DNA of 64,000 nucleotides from contig CM049313.1 of NCBI GenBank assembly GCA_026874595.1, positions 48,037,659 through 48,101,658 of the forward strand, in the 5' to 3' direction. The translations under genes were made by a program, and so were the position numbers. Of the stretch, positions 1-12,131 are shown piece after piece. The notes beneath the pieces were generated by a model, which saw only the letters and a program-made list of their open reading frames with translations, had not been told where the DNA came from and searched no databases. This stretch comes from Sipunculus nudus (lineage: Eukaryota > Annelida > Sipuncula > Golfingiida > Sipunculidae). Numbering within the stretch: position 1 is the stretch's first letter; each line of letters starts with the position of its first letter.

Positions 1-239
1 AGTACCTCTGTATGCTAATGATGCATAGAAACATAAGCACCACACGGTACTGGGGTTAATCGCCGAAGTCTCACCTAAAATATCTGCTGCCAACTATAAT
101 AATGGTATCAAATAGCACCTGAGACGGAATTTTCATCGCACCTTTTATGGCAGTTATCTTGTGGAGCCCGTAGGCACTGGTGTATTTTTCAATTAGCACC
201 TAGAGGTACATCAGTATGATTGCTTCAATCCAGCCTGAA

Positions 240-3200
240 ATGAAGCAGTATGAACATTTTATTTCATGTATAAAAGAGATAAAGAACCAAAATGACAATG
301 TTTTCAGATCGAAAGTGTTATCGGTTGATTAAGTGTAGTACCTGTGTATGCTAATGATGCATAGAAACATAAGCACCATAAGCTACTGGGCTTAATCGCC
401 GAAGGTTTAACAGTTAGAGCTTCTGCCGCCTATCGATAAGGTGTCAAATAGAAACTATGACATGATTTCCATTGGACACTTTAAGTGGCAGATATCCTGT
501 GGAACCTGTGGTCACTGGTGTATATTTTCAACTAGCACCTAGGGGTACTACAGTAAGACTGCTTCAATCCAGCCTGAAATGAAGCAGCATTAAGGTTTTA
601 ATTAATGTAACAAAATGATGAAAAAATAAAATGACAATGCTTTAAGATCGAAAGTGTTATCGGCTGATTAAGTCTAGTACCTGTGTATACTTATGATGCA
701 TAGAAACATAAATACCATAATGTATAAAAGAGATAAAGAACCAAAATGACAATATTTTAAGATCGAAAGTGTTATCGGCTGATTAAGTCTAGTACCTGTG
801 TATGCTAATGATGCATAGAAACATAAACACTATGAGGTACTGGGGTTAATCGCCAAAGGTTCAACAGTTACAGCTTCTGCCGCCTATCGATATGGTGTCA
901 AATAGAAACTCTGACATAATTTCCATTGGACACTTTTTTTGTCAGATATCGTGGTGTATTTTTCAATTAACACCTAGGGGTACTACAGTATATTTGCTTC
1001 AATCCAGCCTGAAATGAAGCAGTATGAACATTTTAACTAATATATGAAACAGATAAAGAAACAAAATGACAATGTTTTAAGATCGAAAGCGTTATCGGCT
1101 GATTGAGTGTAGTACCTGTGAATGCTAATTATGCATAGAAACATAAGCATCACAAGGTACTGGGGTTAATCGCTGAAGTTTCAACTGTTTTAGCGCATGC
1201 CGATTATAATGATTGTTTCAAATCGGAACTCAGACATAATGTCCCTCGGAGCCTTTTGTGGCACCTGGGGTTACAAAAGTAAGTTTGTTTCAATCTAGCC
1301 TGCAATTAAACAGCATGAAAATTTTATTTAATGTATAAAAGAGATATAGAACCAAAATGACAATGTTTTAAGAACGATAGTGTTATCGGCTGATTAAGTC
1401 TAGTATCTGTGTATGCTAATGATGCAGAGAAACATAAGCACCATAAGGTACTGGGCTTAATCGCCGAAGGTTCAACAGTTAGAGCTTCTGCCGCCTATTG
1501 ATAAGGTGTCAAATAGAAACTATGACATAATTTCCATTGGACACTTTTTTGGCAGATATCCTGTGGAACACGTGGGCACAGGTGTATATTTTCAACTAGC
1601 ACCTAGGGATACAACAGTAAGACTGCTTCAATCCAGCCTGAAATGAAGCAGCATTAAGGTTTTAATTAATGTAACAAAATGATGAAAAAATAAAATAACA
1701 GTGTTTTAAGATCGAACGTGTTATCGGCTGATTAAGTCTAGTACCTGTGTATGCTAATGATGCATAGAAACATAAGCACCACACGGTACTGGGGTTAATC
1801 GCCGAAGGTTCAACAGTTAGAGCTTCTGCCGCCTATCGATAAGGTGTCAAATAGAAACTATGACATAATTTCTATTGGACACTTTTTTTGGAAGATATCC
1901 TGTGGAACCCGTAGGCACTGGTGTATAATTTCAACTAGCACCTAGGGGTACTACAGTATGCCTGCTTCAATGCAGCCTGAAATAAAGAAGCATTTAGGTT
2001 TCGATTAATGTAACAAAATGATGAAAAAATAAAATAACAGTGTTTTAAGATCGAAAGTGTTATCGGCTGATTGAGTCTAGTACCTGTGTATGCTAATGAT
2101 GCATAGAAACATAAGCACCACACGGTACTGGGGTTAATCGCCGAAGGTTCAACAGTTAGGGCTTCTGCCGCCTATCGATAAGGCGTCAAATAGAAACTAT
2201 GACATAATTTCCATTGGACACTTTTTTTGGAAGATATCCTGTGGAACCCGTAGGGACTGGTGTATAATTTCAACTAGCACCTAGGGGTACTACAGTAAGC
2301 CTGCTTCAATGCAGCCTGAAATAAAGCAGCATTTATGTTTCGATTAATGTAACAAAATGATGAAAAAATAAAATAACAGTGTTTTAAGATCGAAAGTGTT
2401 ATCGGCTGATTGAGTCTAGTACCTGTGCATGCTAATGATGCATAGAAACATAAGCACCACACGGTACTGGGGTTAATCGCCGAAGCCTCACCTAAAATAT
2501 CTGCTGCCAACTATAATAATGGTATCAAATAGCACCTGAGACCGAATTTTCATCGCACCTTTTATGGCAGTAATCTTGTGGAGCCCGTAGGCACTGGTGT
2601 ATTTTTCAATTAGCACCTAGAGGTACTACAGTATGATTGCTTCAATCCAGCCTGAAATGAAGCAGTATGAACATTTTAACTAATATATGGAACAGATAAA
2701 GAAACTAAATGACAATGTTATAAGATCGAAAGCGTTATCGGTTGATTGAGTGTAGTGCCTGTGAATCCTAATGATGCATAGAAACATAAGCACCACAAGG
2801 TACTGGGGTTAATCGCCGAAGTTTCAACTGTTTTAGCGCATGCCGAGTACAATGATTGTTTCAATTTGGAACTCAGACATAATGTTCCTCGGAGCCTTTT
2901 GAGGCAATTTTTGTGCAGCCCGAAGCCGCTGTTGTACTTTTAAACTAGCACCTAGGGTTTCAAAAGTAAGATTGCTTCAATCAAGCCTGCAATGAAGAAG
3001 TATGAACATTTTATTTCATGTATAAAAGAGATAAAGAACTAAAATGACAATGTTTTCAGATCGAAAGTGTTATCGGTTGATTAAGTCTAGTACCTGTGTA
3101 TGCTAATGATGCATAGAAACATAAGCACCATAAGGTACTGGGCTTAATCGCCGAAGGTTCAACAGTTAGAGCTTCTGCCGCCTATCGATATGGTGTCAAA

Positions 3201-4297
3201 TAGAAACTATGACATGATTTCCATTGGACACTTTTAGTGGCAGATATCCTGTGGAACCCGTGGTCACTGGTGTATATTTTCAACTAGCACCTAGTGGTAC
3301 TACAGTAAGACTGCTTCAATCCAGCCTGAAATGAAGCAGCATAAAGGTTTTAATTAATGTAACAAAATGATGAAAAAATAAAATGACAATGTTTTAAGAT
3401 CGAAAGTGTTATCGGCTGATTAAGTCTAGTACCTGTGTATACTAATGATGCATAGAAACATAAATACCATAATGTATAAAAGAGATAAAGAACCAAAATG
3501 ACAATATTTTAAGATCGAAAGTGTTATCGGCTGATTAAGTCTAGTACCTGTGTATGCTAATGATGCATAGAAACATAAACACTATGAGGTACTGGGGTTA
3601 ATCGCCAAAGGTTCAACAGTTACAGCTTCTGCCGCCTATCGATATGGTGTCAAATAGAAACTCTGACATAATTTCCATTGGACACTTTTCTTGTCAGATA
3701 TCGTGGTGTATTTTTCAATTAACACCTAGGGGTACTACAGTATATTTGCTTCAATCCAGCCTGAAATGAAGCAGTATGAACATTTTAACTAATATATGAA
3801 ACAGATAAAGAAACAAAATGACAATGTTTTAAGATCGAAAGCGTTATCGGCTGATTGAGTGTAGTACCTGTGAATGCTAATGATGCATAGAAACATAAGC
3901 ATCACAAGGTACTGGGGTTAATCGCTGAAGTTTCAACTGTTTTAGCGCATGCCGACTATAATGATTGTTTCAAATCGGAACTCAGACATAATGTCCCTCG
4001 GAGCCTTTTGTGGCACCTGGGGTTACAAAAGTAAGATTGTTTCAATCTAGCCTGCAATTAAACAGCATGAAAATTTTATTTAATGTATAAAAGAGATATA
4101 GAACCAAAATGACAATGTTTTAAGAACGATAGTGTTATCGGCTGATTAATTCTAGTATCTGTGTATGCTAATGATGCAGAGATACATAAGCACCATAAGG
4201 TACTGGGCTTAATCGCCGAAGGTTCAACAGTTAGAGCTTCTGTCGCCTATTGATAAGGTGTCAAATAGAAACTATGACATAATTTCCATTGGACACT
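240..4297 (+). repeat. Higher-order repeat in array 1, about 2.75 kb period
   Basis: The series of monomers in 240-1545 is repeated almost unchanged in 2992-4297 (offset about 2752 bp), including a rare truncated monomer near 714 and 3466 and the shortened C-type monomer near 1255 and 4010. Copying blocks of several monomers at once is typical of satellite homogenisation by unequal exchange. Confidence 0.8.
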
Positions 4298-5399
4298 TTT
4301 TTTGGAAGATATCCTGTGGAACCCGTAGGCACTGGTGTATATTTTCAACTAGCACCTAGGGGTACTACAGTAAGGCTGCTTTAATGCAGCCTGAAATGAA
4401 GCAGCATTTAGGCTTGGATTAATGTAACAAAATGATGAAAAAATAAAATAACAGTGTTTTAAGATCGAAAGTATTATCGGCTGATTGAGTCTAGTACCTG
4501 TGCATGCTAATGATGCATAGAAACATAAGCACCACACGGTACTGGGGTTAATCGCCGAAGTCTCTTCTATAATATCTTCTGCCAACTATAATGATGTTAA
4601 CAAATAGCACATGAGACGTCATTTTCATCGGACATTTTATGGCAGTTATCTTTTGGAGCCGTAGGCACTGGTGTATTTTTCAATTAGCACCTAGAGGTAC
4701 AACAGTATGATTGCTTCAATCCAGCCTGAAATGAAGCAGTATGAACATTTTAACTAATATATGGAACAGATAAAGAAAAAAAATGACAATGTTTTAAGAT
4801 CGAAAGCGTTATCGGCTGATTGAGTGTAGTGCCTGTGAATGCTAATGATGCATAGAAACATAAGCACCACAAGGTACTGGGGTTAATCGCCGAAGTTTCA
4901 ACTGTTTTAGCGCATGCCGACTATAATGATTGTTTCAAATCGGAACTCAGACATAATGTCTCTCGGAGCCTTTTGTGGCACTTTTTTGTGGAGTTCGAAG
5001 CCGCTGTTGTACTTTTAAACTAGCACCTAGGGTTACAAAAGTAAGATTGCTTCAATCTAGCCTGCAAGTAAGCAACATGAACATTTTATGTAATGTATAA
5101 AAGAGATAAATAACCAAAATGACAATGGTTTAAGATCGAAAGTGTTATCGGCTGATTAAGTCTAGTACATGTTAATGCTAATAATGCATAGAAACATAAA
5201 CACCATAAGGTACTGGGCTAAATCGCCGAAGGTTCAACAGTTAGAGCTTCTGCCGACTATAGATAAGGTGTCAAATAGAAACTATGATATAATTTCCATT
5301 GGACACTTTTTTTGGCAGATATCCTGTGGAACCCGAGGGCACTGGTGTATATTTACAACTAGCACCTAGGGGTACTACAGTAAGTCTGCTTCAATCCAG

Positions 5400-8300
5400 G
5401 CTGAAATGAAGGAGTATGAACATTTTAACTAATATATGTAACAGATAAAGAAACAAAATGACAATGTTTTAAGATCGAAAGCGTTATCGGCTGATTGAGT
5501 GTAGTGCCTGTGAATGCTAATGGTGCATAGAAACATAAGCACCACAAGGTACTGGGGTTAATCGCCGAAGTTTCAACCGTTTTAGCGCATGCCGACTATA
5601 ATGATTGTTTCAAATCGGAACTCAGACATAATGTCTCTCGGAAACTTTTGTGGCACTTTTTTGTGGAGTTCGAAGCCGCTGTTGTACTTCTAAACTAGCA
5701 CCTAGGGTTACAATAGTAAGATTGCTTCAATCTAGCCTGCAATGAAGCAGCATGAACATTTTATTTAATGTATAAAAGAGATAAAGAACCAAAATGACAA
5801 TGCTTTTAAGATCGAAAGTGTTATCGGCTGATTAAGTCTAGTACATGTTTATGCTAATAAAGCATAGAAACATAAACACCATAAGGTACTGGTGTTAATC
5901 GCCGAAGGTTCAACAGTTAGAGCTTCTGCCGCCTATCGATAAGGTGTCAAATAGAAACTATGACATAATTTCGATTGGACACTTTTTTTGGCCGATATCC
6001 TGGTGTATTTTTCAATTAGCACCCAGGGGTTCTACAGTCTGATTGCTTCAATTCAGCCTGAAATGAAGCAGTATGAACATTTTAACTAAAATATGGAACA
6101 GATAAAGAAACAAAATGACAATGTTTTAAGATCGAAAGCGTTATCGGCTGATTGAGTATAGTGCCTGTGAATGCTAATGATGCATAGAAACATAAGCACC
6201 ACAAGGTACTGGGGTTAATCGCCGAAGTTTCAACTGTTTTAGTGCATGCCGACGATAAAGATTGTTAAATCGGAACTCAGACATAATGTCCCTCGGAGCC
6301 TTTTGTGGCACCTAGGGTTACAAAAGTAAGATTGCTTCAATCAATCATGCAATGAAGCAGCATGAACATTTTATTTAATGTATAAAAGAGATAAAGAACC
6401 AAAATGACAATGTTTTAAGATCTAAAGTGTTATCGGCTAATTAAGTCTAGTACCTGTGTATGATAATGATGCCTAGAAACATAAACATCATAAGGTACTG
6501 GGCTTAATCGCCGAAGGTTCAACAGTTAGAGCTTCTGCCGCCTATCGATAAGGTGTCAAATAGAAACTATGACATAATTTCCATTGGACACTTTTTTTGG
6601 AAGATAACCTGTGGAACCCGTAGGCACAGGTGTATATTTTCAACTAGCACCTAGGGCTTCTACAGTAAGCCTGCTTCAATGCAGCCTGAAATGAAGCAGG
6701 ATTTAGGTTTGGATTAATGTAACAAAATGATGAAAAAATAAAATAACAGTGTTTTAAGATCGAAAGTATTATCGGCTGATTGAGTCTAGTACCTGTGTAT
6801 GCTAATGATGCATAGAAACATAAGCACCACACGGTACTGGAGTTAATCGCCGAAGGTTCAACAGTTAGAGCTTCTGCCTGCCGCCTATCGATAAGGCGTC
6901 AAATAGAAACTATGACATTATTTCCATTGGACACTTTTTTTGGAAGATATCCTGTGGAACCCGTAGGGACTGGTGTATAATTTCAACTAGCACCTAGGGG
7001 TACTACAGTAAGCCTGCTTCAATGCAGCCTGAAATAAAGCAGCATTTAGGTTTCGATTAATGTAACAAAATGATGAAAAAAATAAAATAACAGTGTTTTA
7101 AGATCGAAAGTGTTATCGGCTGATTGAGTCTAGTACCTGTGTATGCTAATGATGCATAGAAACATAAGGACCAGACGGTACTGGGGTTAATCGCCGAAGG
7201 TTCAACAGTTAGAGCTTCTGCCGCCTATCGATAAGGTGTCAAATAGAAACTATGACATAATTTCCATTGGACACTTTTTTGGCAGATATCCTGTGGAACC
7301 CGAGGGCACTGGTGTATTTTTCAATAAACACCTAGAGGTACTACAGTATGATTGCTTCAATCCAGCCTGAAATGAAGCAGTATGAACATTTTAACTAATA
7401 TATGTAACAGATAAAGAAACAAAATGACAATGTTTTAAGATCGAAAGCGTTATCGGCTGATTGAGTGTAGTGCCTGTGAATGCTAATGGTGCATAGAAAC
7501 ATAAGCACCACAAGGTACTGGGGTTAATCGTCGAAGTTTCAACCGTTTTAGCGCATGCCGACTATAATGATTGTTTCAAATCGGAACTCAGACATAATGT
7601 CTCTCGGAAACTTTTGTGGCACTTTTTTGTGGAGTTCGAAGCCGCTGTTGTACTTTTAAACTAGCACCTAGGGTTACAAGAGTAAGATTGCTTCAATCTA
7701 GCCTGCAATGAAGCAGTATGAACATTTTATTTAATGTATAAAAGAGATAAAGAACCAAAATGACAATGCTTTTAAGATCGAAAGTGTTATCGGCTGATTA
7801 AGTTTAGTACATGTTTATGCTAATAATGCATAGAAACATAAACACCATAAGGTACTGGTGTTAATCGCCGAAGGTTCAACAGTTAGAGCTTCTTCCGCCT
7901 ATCAATAAGGTGTCAAATAGAAACTATGACATAATTTCCATTAGACACTTTTTTTGGCAGATATCCTGGTGTATTTTTCAATTAGCACCCAGGGGTACTA
8001 CAGCATGATTGCTTCAATCCAGCCTGAAATGAAGCAGTATGAACATTTTAACTAAAATATGGAACAGATAAAGAAACAAAATGACAATTTTTTCAGATCG
8101 AAAGTGTTATCGGCTGATTAAGTCTAGTACCTGTGTATGCTAATGATACATAGAAACAAAAGCACCACAAGGAACTGGGGTTAATCGCAGAAGATTTAAC
8201 AGTTTTAGTGTATGCCGACTATAATGATTGTTTCAAATCGGAACTCAGACATAATGTCCCTCGGAGCCTTTTGTGGCACCTAGGGTTAAAAAAGTAAGAT

Positions 8301-8560
8301 TGCTTCAATCTATCCTGCAATGGAGCAGCATGAACATTTTATTTAATGTATAAAACAGATAAAGAACCAAAATGACAATGTTTTAAGATCGAAAGTGTTA
8401 TCGGCTGATTAAGTCTAGTACCTGTGTATGATAATGATGCCTAGAAACATAAACACCATAAGGTACTGGGCTTAATCGCCGAAGGTTCAACAGTTAGAGC
8501 TTCTTCCGCCTATCGATAAGGTGTCAAATAGAAACTATGACATAATTTCCATAGGACACT
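5400..8560 (+). repeat. Higher-order repeat in array 1, about 1.97 kb period
   Basis: Monomer-specific marks such as AATGGTGCATAG (5518 and 7484), GCTTTTAAGATCG (about 5804 and 7769) and GATGCCTAGAAAC (6469 and 8437) recur with an offset of 1965-1968 bp, so about six monomers were copied as a block. Confidence 0.75.
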
Positions 8561-9283
8561 TTTTTGGCAGATATCATGTGGAACCCGTAGGCACTGGAGT
8601 ATATTTTCAACTAGCACCTAGTGGTACTACAGTAAGACTGCTTCAATCCAGCCTGAAATGAAGCAGCATTAAGGTTTTAATTAATGTAACAAAATGATGA
8701 AAAAATAAAATAACAGTGTTTTAAGATCGAAAGTGTTATCGGCTGATTGAGTCTATAGTTACCTGTGCATGCTAATGATGCATAGAAACATAAGCACCAC
8801 ACGGTACTATGGTTAATCGCCGAAGTCTCACCTATAATATCTGCTGCCAACTATAAAATTGGTATCAAATAACACCTGAGACGGCATTTTCATCGGACAT
8901 TTTATGGCAGTTATCTTGTGGAGCCCATAGGCACTGGTGTATTTTTTAATTAGCACCTAGGGGTACTACAGTATGATTGCTTCAATCCAGTCTGAAAAGA
9001 AGCAGTATGAACATTTTTACTAATATATGGAACAGATAAAGAAACAAAATGACAATGTTTAAGATCGAAAGCGTTATCGGCTGATTGAGTTTAATGCCTG
9101 TGAATGATAATGATGCATAGAAACATAAGCACCACAAGGTACTGGGGTTAATCGCCGCAGTTTCAACTGTTTTAGCGCATGCCGAATACAATGATTGTTT
9201 CAATTTGGAACTCAGACATAATGTCTCTCGGAGCCTTTTGTGGCACTTTTTTGTGTAGCCCGAAGCCGCTGTTTTACTTTTAA

Positions 9284-9319
9284 CACATTCGCTGCCCAGC
9301 CAAATATTCCCCCAGTGCC
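9284..9319 (+). repeat. Left terminal inverted repeat of the piggyBac-like element
   Basis: CACATTCGCTGCC (9284-9296) is followed after a 9 bp spacer by ATTCCCCCAGTGCC (9306-9319). Unlike the right end it lacks the ATGACGAGTATAC palindromes, which suggests loss at this end or gain at the other. Confidence 0.75.
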
Positions 9320-9463
9320 AGGGCTTGCAACAGTCTCGGAGAGGTCCGGGTGAGTAAGTTCTAGGTGTGAAAAGCTGATAACGAGGGTGTGAAGTCCACC
9401 TGGTGCAAGGGCCATAAAACTTGCCTGAGGTGTTATGCATAGAAGGACGTCATAACCCTGTTC

Positions 9464-9485
9464 GGCCTAATTAGCTAATAAGGCC
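9464..9485. repeat. Near-perfect 22 bp palindrome
   Basis: The segment starts GGCCTAATTAG and ends CTAATAAGGCC, matching its own reverse complement at 20 of 22 positions. It lies inside the piggyBac-like element. A binding site or cruciform is possible; nothing around it decides this. Confidence 0.45.
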
Positions 9486-9554
9486 TACAGCCAGAAAGGA
9501 CTTCAAAGGAAACAAGCGCACACAAACACAGATACGCCCTCACATGAACAAATA

Positions 9555-9692
<138 letters not shown>

Positions 9693-9933
9693 TATGTTTA
9701 CACCAGGACCGGGAAAGTCCAGCGGTTCACGCAATAGCGGCTCCTGTACCGATCGGATCGACTTTTGATATATTAGTTGAAATAATAGATGAAGATTTAT
9801 AAAACGTCACAGTTATCATCATGTATGATCATCAAAGTTCTAATATCACTTCATCGATCTGGTAGAACTCGCGAGGGTTTGTGTCTTTTTCTGGTTTATG
9901 ATTGCCATAAACTTTCAATTAGAGATTCATATG

Positions 9934-10014
9934 TGGAAAGATGGCTCAGGGGTTATGTAGTATGTCAAAGTGATGCGAGACGGAACACCGCGCAAGTTCG
10001 GATCCCCGTTCCTT
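9934..10014 (+). mobile_element. tRNA-like SINE head or tRNA pseudogene
   Basis: TGGCTCAGGGGTTA at 9942-9955 fits the polymerase III A box, and AGTTCGGATCC at 9995-10005 fits the B box, about 40 bp further on as in a tRNA. The flanking acceptor-like strands (GGAAAG before, CCGTTCC after) pair only partly, so this is a degenerate tRNA-derived sequence rather than a working tRNA gene. A pyrimidine-rich tail (TTCTTTTTTC) follows. It is nested inside the piggyBac-like element. Confidence 0.55.
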
Positions 10015-11054
10015 CTTTTTTCTTTTTCTTTCATTTTAAAAACTTCCATTTTTACTGAAAAAAATTACTATTTTGCTTTTCATTACAAACAAAGCGATTT
10101 TTACCAATCATTATAATTCTAAAAATTGTTTTATCTTTTATTACACACAGTCATAGAGTTATTTACATACCGTGGCGACAGCATGATACCTGGATACGAT
10201 GGACCTCGTCATTGTCACCGTCAAACGAAGCCGGGAATTATACGAAAAATGCGTGTGATCAAAGTGTAACCTAATATGATCAACTCTAGGGCTCATGATA
10301 TAATACTTTATTATGAATTGTCTGAAAGTCATACGTCGGGGTGCATATGGTGAATTCCAAAGTGCGGTTGGGATTGTCGGTGCACAAAAGGGCCAACATG
10401 TTCCGCAAGTGATCGTCCGAGTTTTCTTTCAGAATTTTACAATTTACATGCACTTGTTGGCGAAGGTACTTACACAAGCATATTGCTTTCTCTAAATGTA
10501 TAGGATACGTGAGACAGCCAAATATGCCAAACCAATAATATGCAGCCGCGTTCTGATTACCCTGCCGATCTGTGTGTCAGGCATGTGGCACGCGCCCTAT
10601 TGTTGTAGATTGCGCAATAGGCTGTCCTCGCGGGGCAATAAACCTGAACGACTTCACGCCTCGCTATCTCGAGTTCACACCTAAGGTGCGATCTGTCACA
10701 CCTCCGTCTCACCAGCGGGTTTGCCGCAAGTAAGTGGATAAAATACGCCCAAATATAAAACAAGAAAGATTTTTATGCGGTCCTCGCTTTCGTTTGATTC
10801 TAAGGAATACTCCTACACGGTATCAATTTTACACTACAGCGGGTCATGAACTTATTTCACGGTAAAGGACGAGAGCCGTGGATATTTTCACGCTCCCAAA
10901 ACCTTTCTTGCTTTCGAGTAATCAAGCGCACTGATGAATTACAAATTTTACTATTTCATGACAAGAAACCAATTTATAAATGAACTACTACTCACCTGCA
11001 CAGAGTTTATTGATAAATTTAAGAGATTTCTTACTGAAAATTGCTGATAAATTC
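10015..11054. other. Unassigned interior of the piggyBac-like element
   Basis: About 1 kb of sequence with small overlapping open frames on both strands (each 60-70 codons) and no recognised domain. Part of it (about 10530-10720) is richer in G+C than the surroundings. I see no transposase, tRNA or promoter that I can support. Confidence 0.6.
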
Positions 11055-11131
11055 ATGACGAGTATACCCGTCATAGGCACTGGGGGAATCAGAAAATATG
11101 ACGAGTATACTCGTCATAGGCAGCGAAAGTG
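11055..11131 (-). repeat. Right terminal inverted repeat with two subterminal palindromes
   Basis: Reading inward from 11131 on the minus strand there is CACTTTCGCTGCC, then the perfect 20 bp palindrome ATGACGAGTATACTCGTCAT (11098-11117), then ATTCCCCCAGTGCC (11076-11089), then a near-perfect palindrome with GTATACCC in its centre (11055-11074). Such palindromes near the tips are plausible transposase binding sites (inference). Confidence 0.75.
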
Positions 11132-12116
11132 TTAAAGTAGCACCTAGGGTTACAAAAGTAAGATTGCTTCAATCTAGCCTGCAATGAAGCAGCATGGACA
11201 TTTAATGCATGTATAAAAGATATGAAAAACCAAAATGACAATGTTTTCAGATCGAAAGTGTTATCGGCTGAATGAGTCTAGTAACTGTGCATGCTAATGA
11301 TGCATAGAAACATAAGCACCCCAAGGTACTGGGGTTAATTGCCGAAGTCTCACCTATAATATCTGCTGCCAACTGTAATAATGGTATCAAATAGCACCTG
11401 AGACGGCATTTTTATCGGACATTTTATGGCAGTTATCTTGTGGAGCCCGTAGGCACTGGTGTATTTTTCAATTAGCACCTAGGTGTACTACAGTATGATT
11501 GCTTCAATCTAGCCTGAAATGAAGCAGCATGAATATTTTAACAAATATATGGAACAGATAAAGAAACAAAATGACAATGTTTAAGATCGAAAGCGTTAAC
11601 GGCTGATTGAGTTTAATGCCTGTGAATGCTAATGATGCATAGAAACATAAGCACCACAAGGTACTGGGGTTAATCGACGAAGTTTCAACTATTTTAGCGC
11701 ATGCCGACTATAATGATGGTTTCAAATCGGAACTCAGGCATAATTTCCATCAGAGCCTTTTCTGGCACTTATTTTGTGGAGCCCGAAGCCACTATTGTAC
11801 TTTGAAACACGCGTCTGGGTTACAACAGGAAGATTGCTCAATCAAGCTTGAAATGAAGGAGCATGGACATTTTATTTAATGTATAAAACAGATAAAGAAC
11901 CAAAATGACAATGTTTTAAGATCGAAAGTGTTATCGTCTGATTAGGTCTAGTACCTGTGTATGCTAATGATGCATAGGAACATAAGCAGTTAACAGTTAC
12001 AGCTTCTTCCCGCTATCAATATGGTGTCAAATAGAAACTCTGACATAATTTCCATTGGACACTTTTTTTGGCAGTTTTCCCGTGGAACCCGTTAGCGATG
12101 GTGTATATTTTCAAAA
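11132..12116 (+). repeat. Satellite array 1, forward orientation (second part)
   Basis: The satellite resumes at TTAAAGTAGCACC, completing the monomer that the piggyBac-like element interrupted, and runs about three more monomers to the head-to-head junction. The last monomers, including an unusual GCAGTTAACAGTTACAG variant near 11985, match those just before the second junction (about 41880-42009). Confidence 0.93.
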
Positions 12117-12131
12117 ATTTTCGATGAAAAT
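12117..12131. other. Head-to-head satellite inversion junction, copy 1
   Basis: Left of this point monomers read forward, ending in TATATTTTCAAAA; right of it they read in reverse, starting CGATGAAAATACC. The junction itself is ATTTTCGATGAAAAT, a 6 bp inverted repeat around a 3 base loop. The same junction occurs at 42010-42024, so the inversion happened once, before the amplicon was duplicated. Confidence 0.85.

Larger units (their letters stand above)
1..9283 (+). repeat. Satellite array 1, forward orientation (first part)
   Basis: Tandem monomers of about 339 bp fill this stretch; for example the motif TGATTRAGTCTAG recurs at 1729, 2068 and 2407. Three monomer types can be told apart by their middle parts: type A has GCCGCCTATCGATAAGGTGT, type B has TCTGCTGCCAACTATAATAA and type C has GCGCATGCCGACTATAATGA. 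All share a strongly conserved block around ATGCTAATGATGCATAG and GGTACTGGGGTTAATCGCC. Some monomers are shortened by internal deletions, for example near 660-720 and 1255. No protein gene is supported here; short open frames on the minus strand recur only because the DNA recurs. Confidence 0.95.

Noticed and set aside
8982..9440. 152-codon minus-strand frame at the left end of the piggyBac-like element
   Set aside because: It is a chimera running across the insertion boundary from element into satellite, so it cannot be an original gene of either.
9934..10014. Functional tRNA gene
   Set aside because: A and B boxes are present but the acceptor arms do not pair properly, so a tRNA-derived SINE or pseudogene is more likely.
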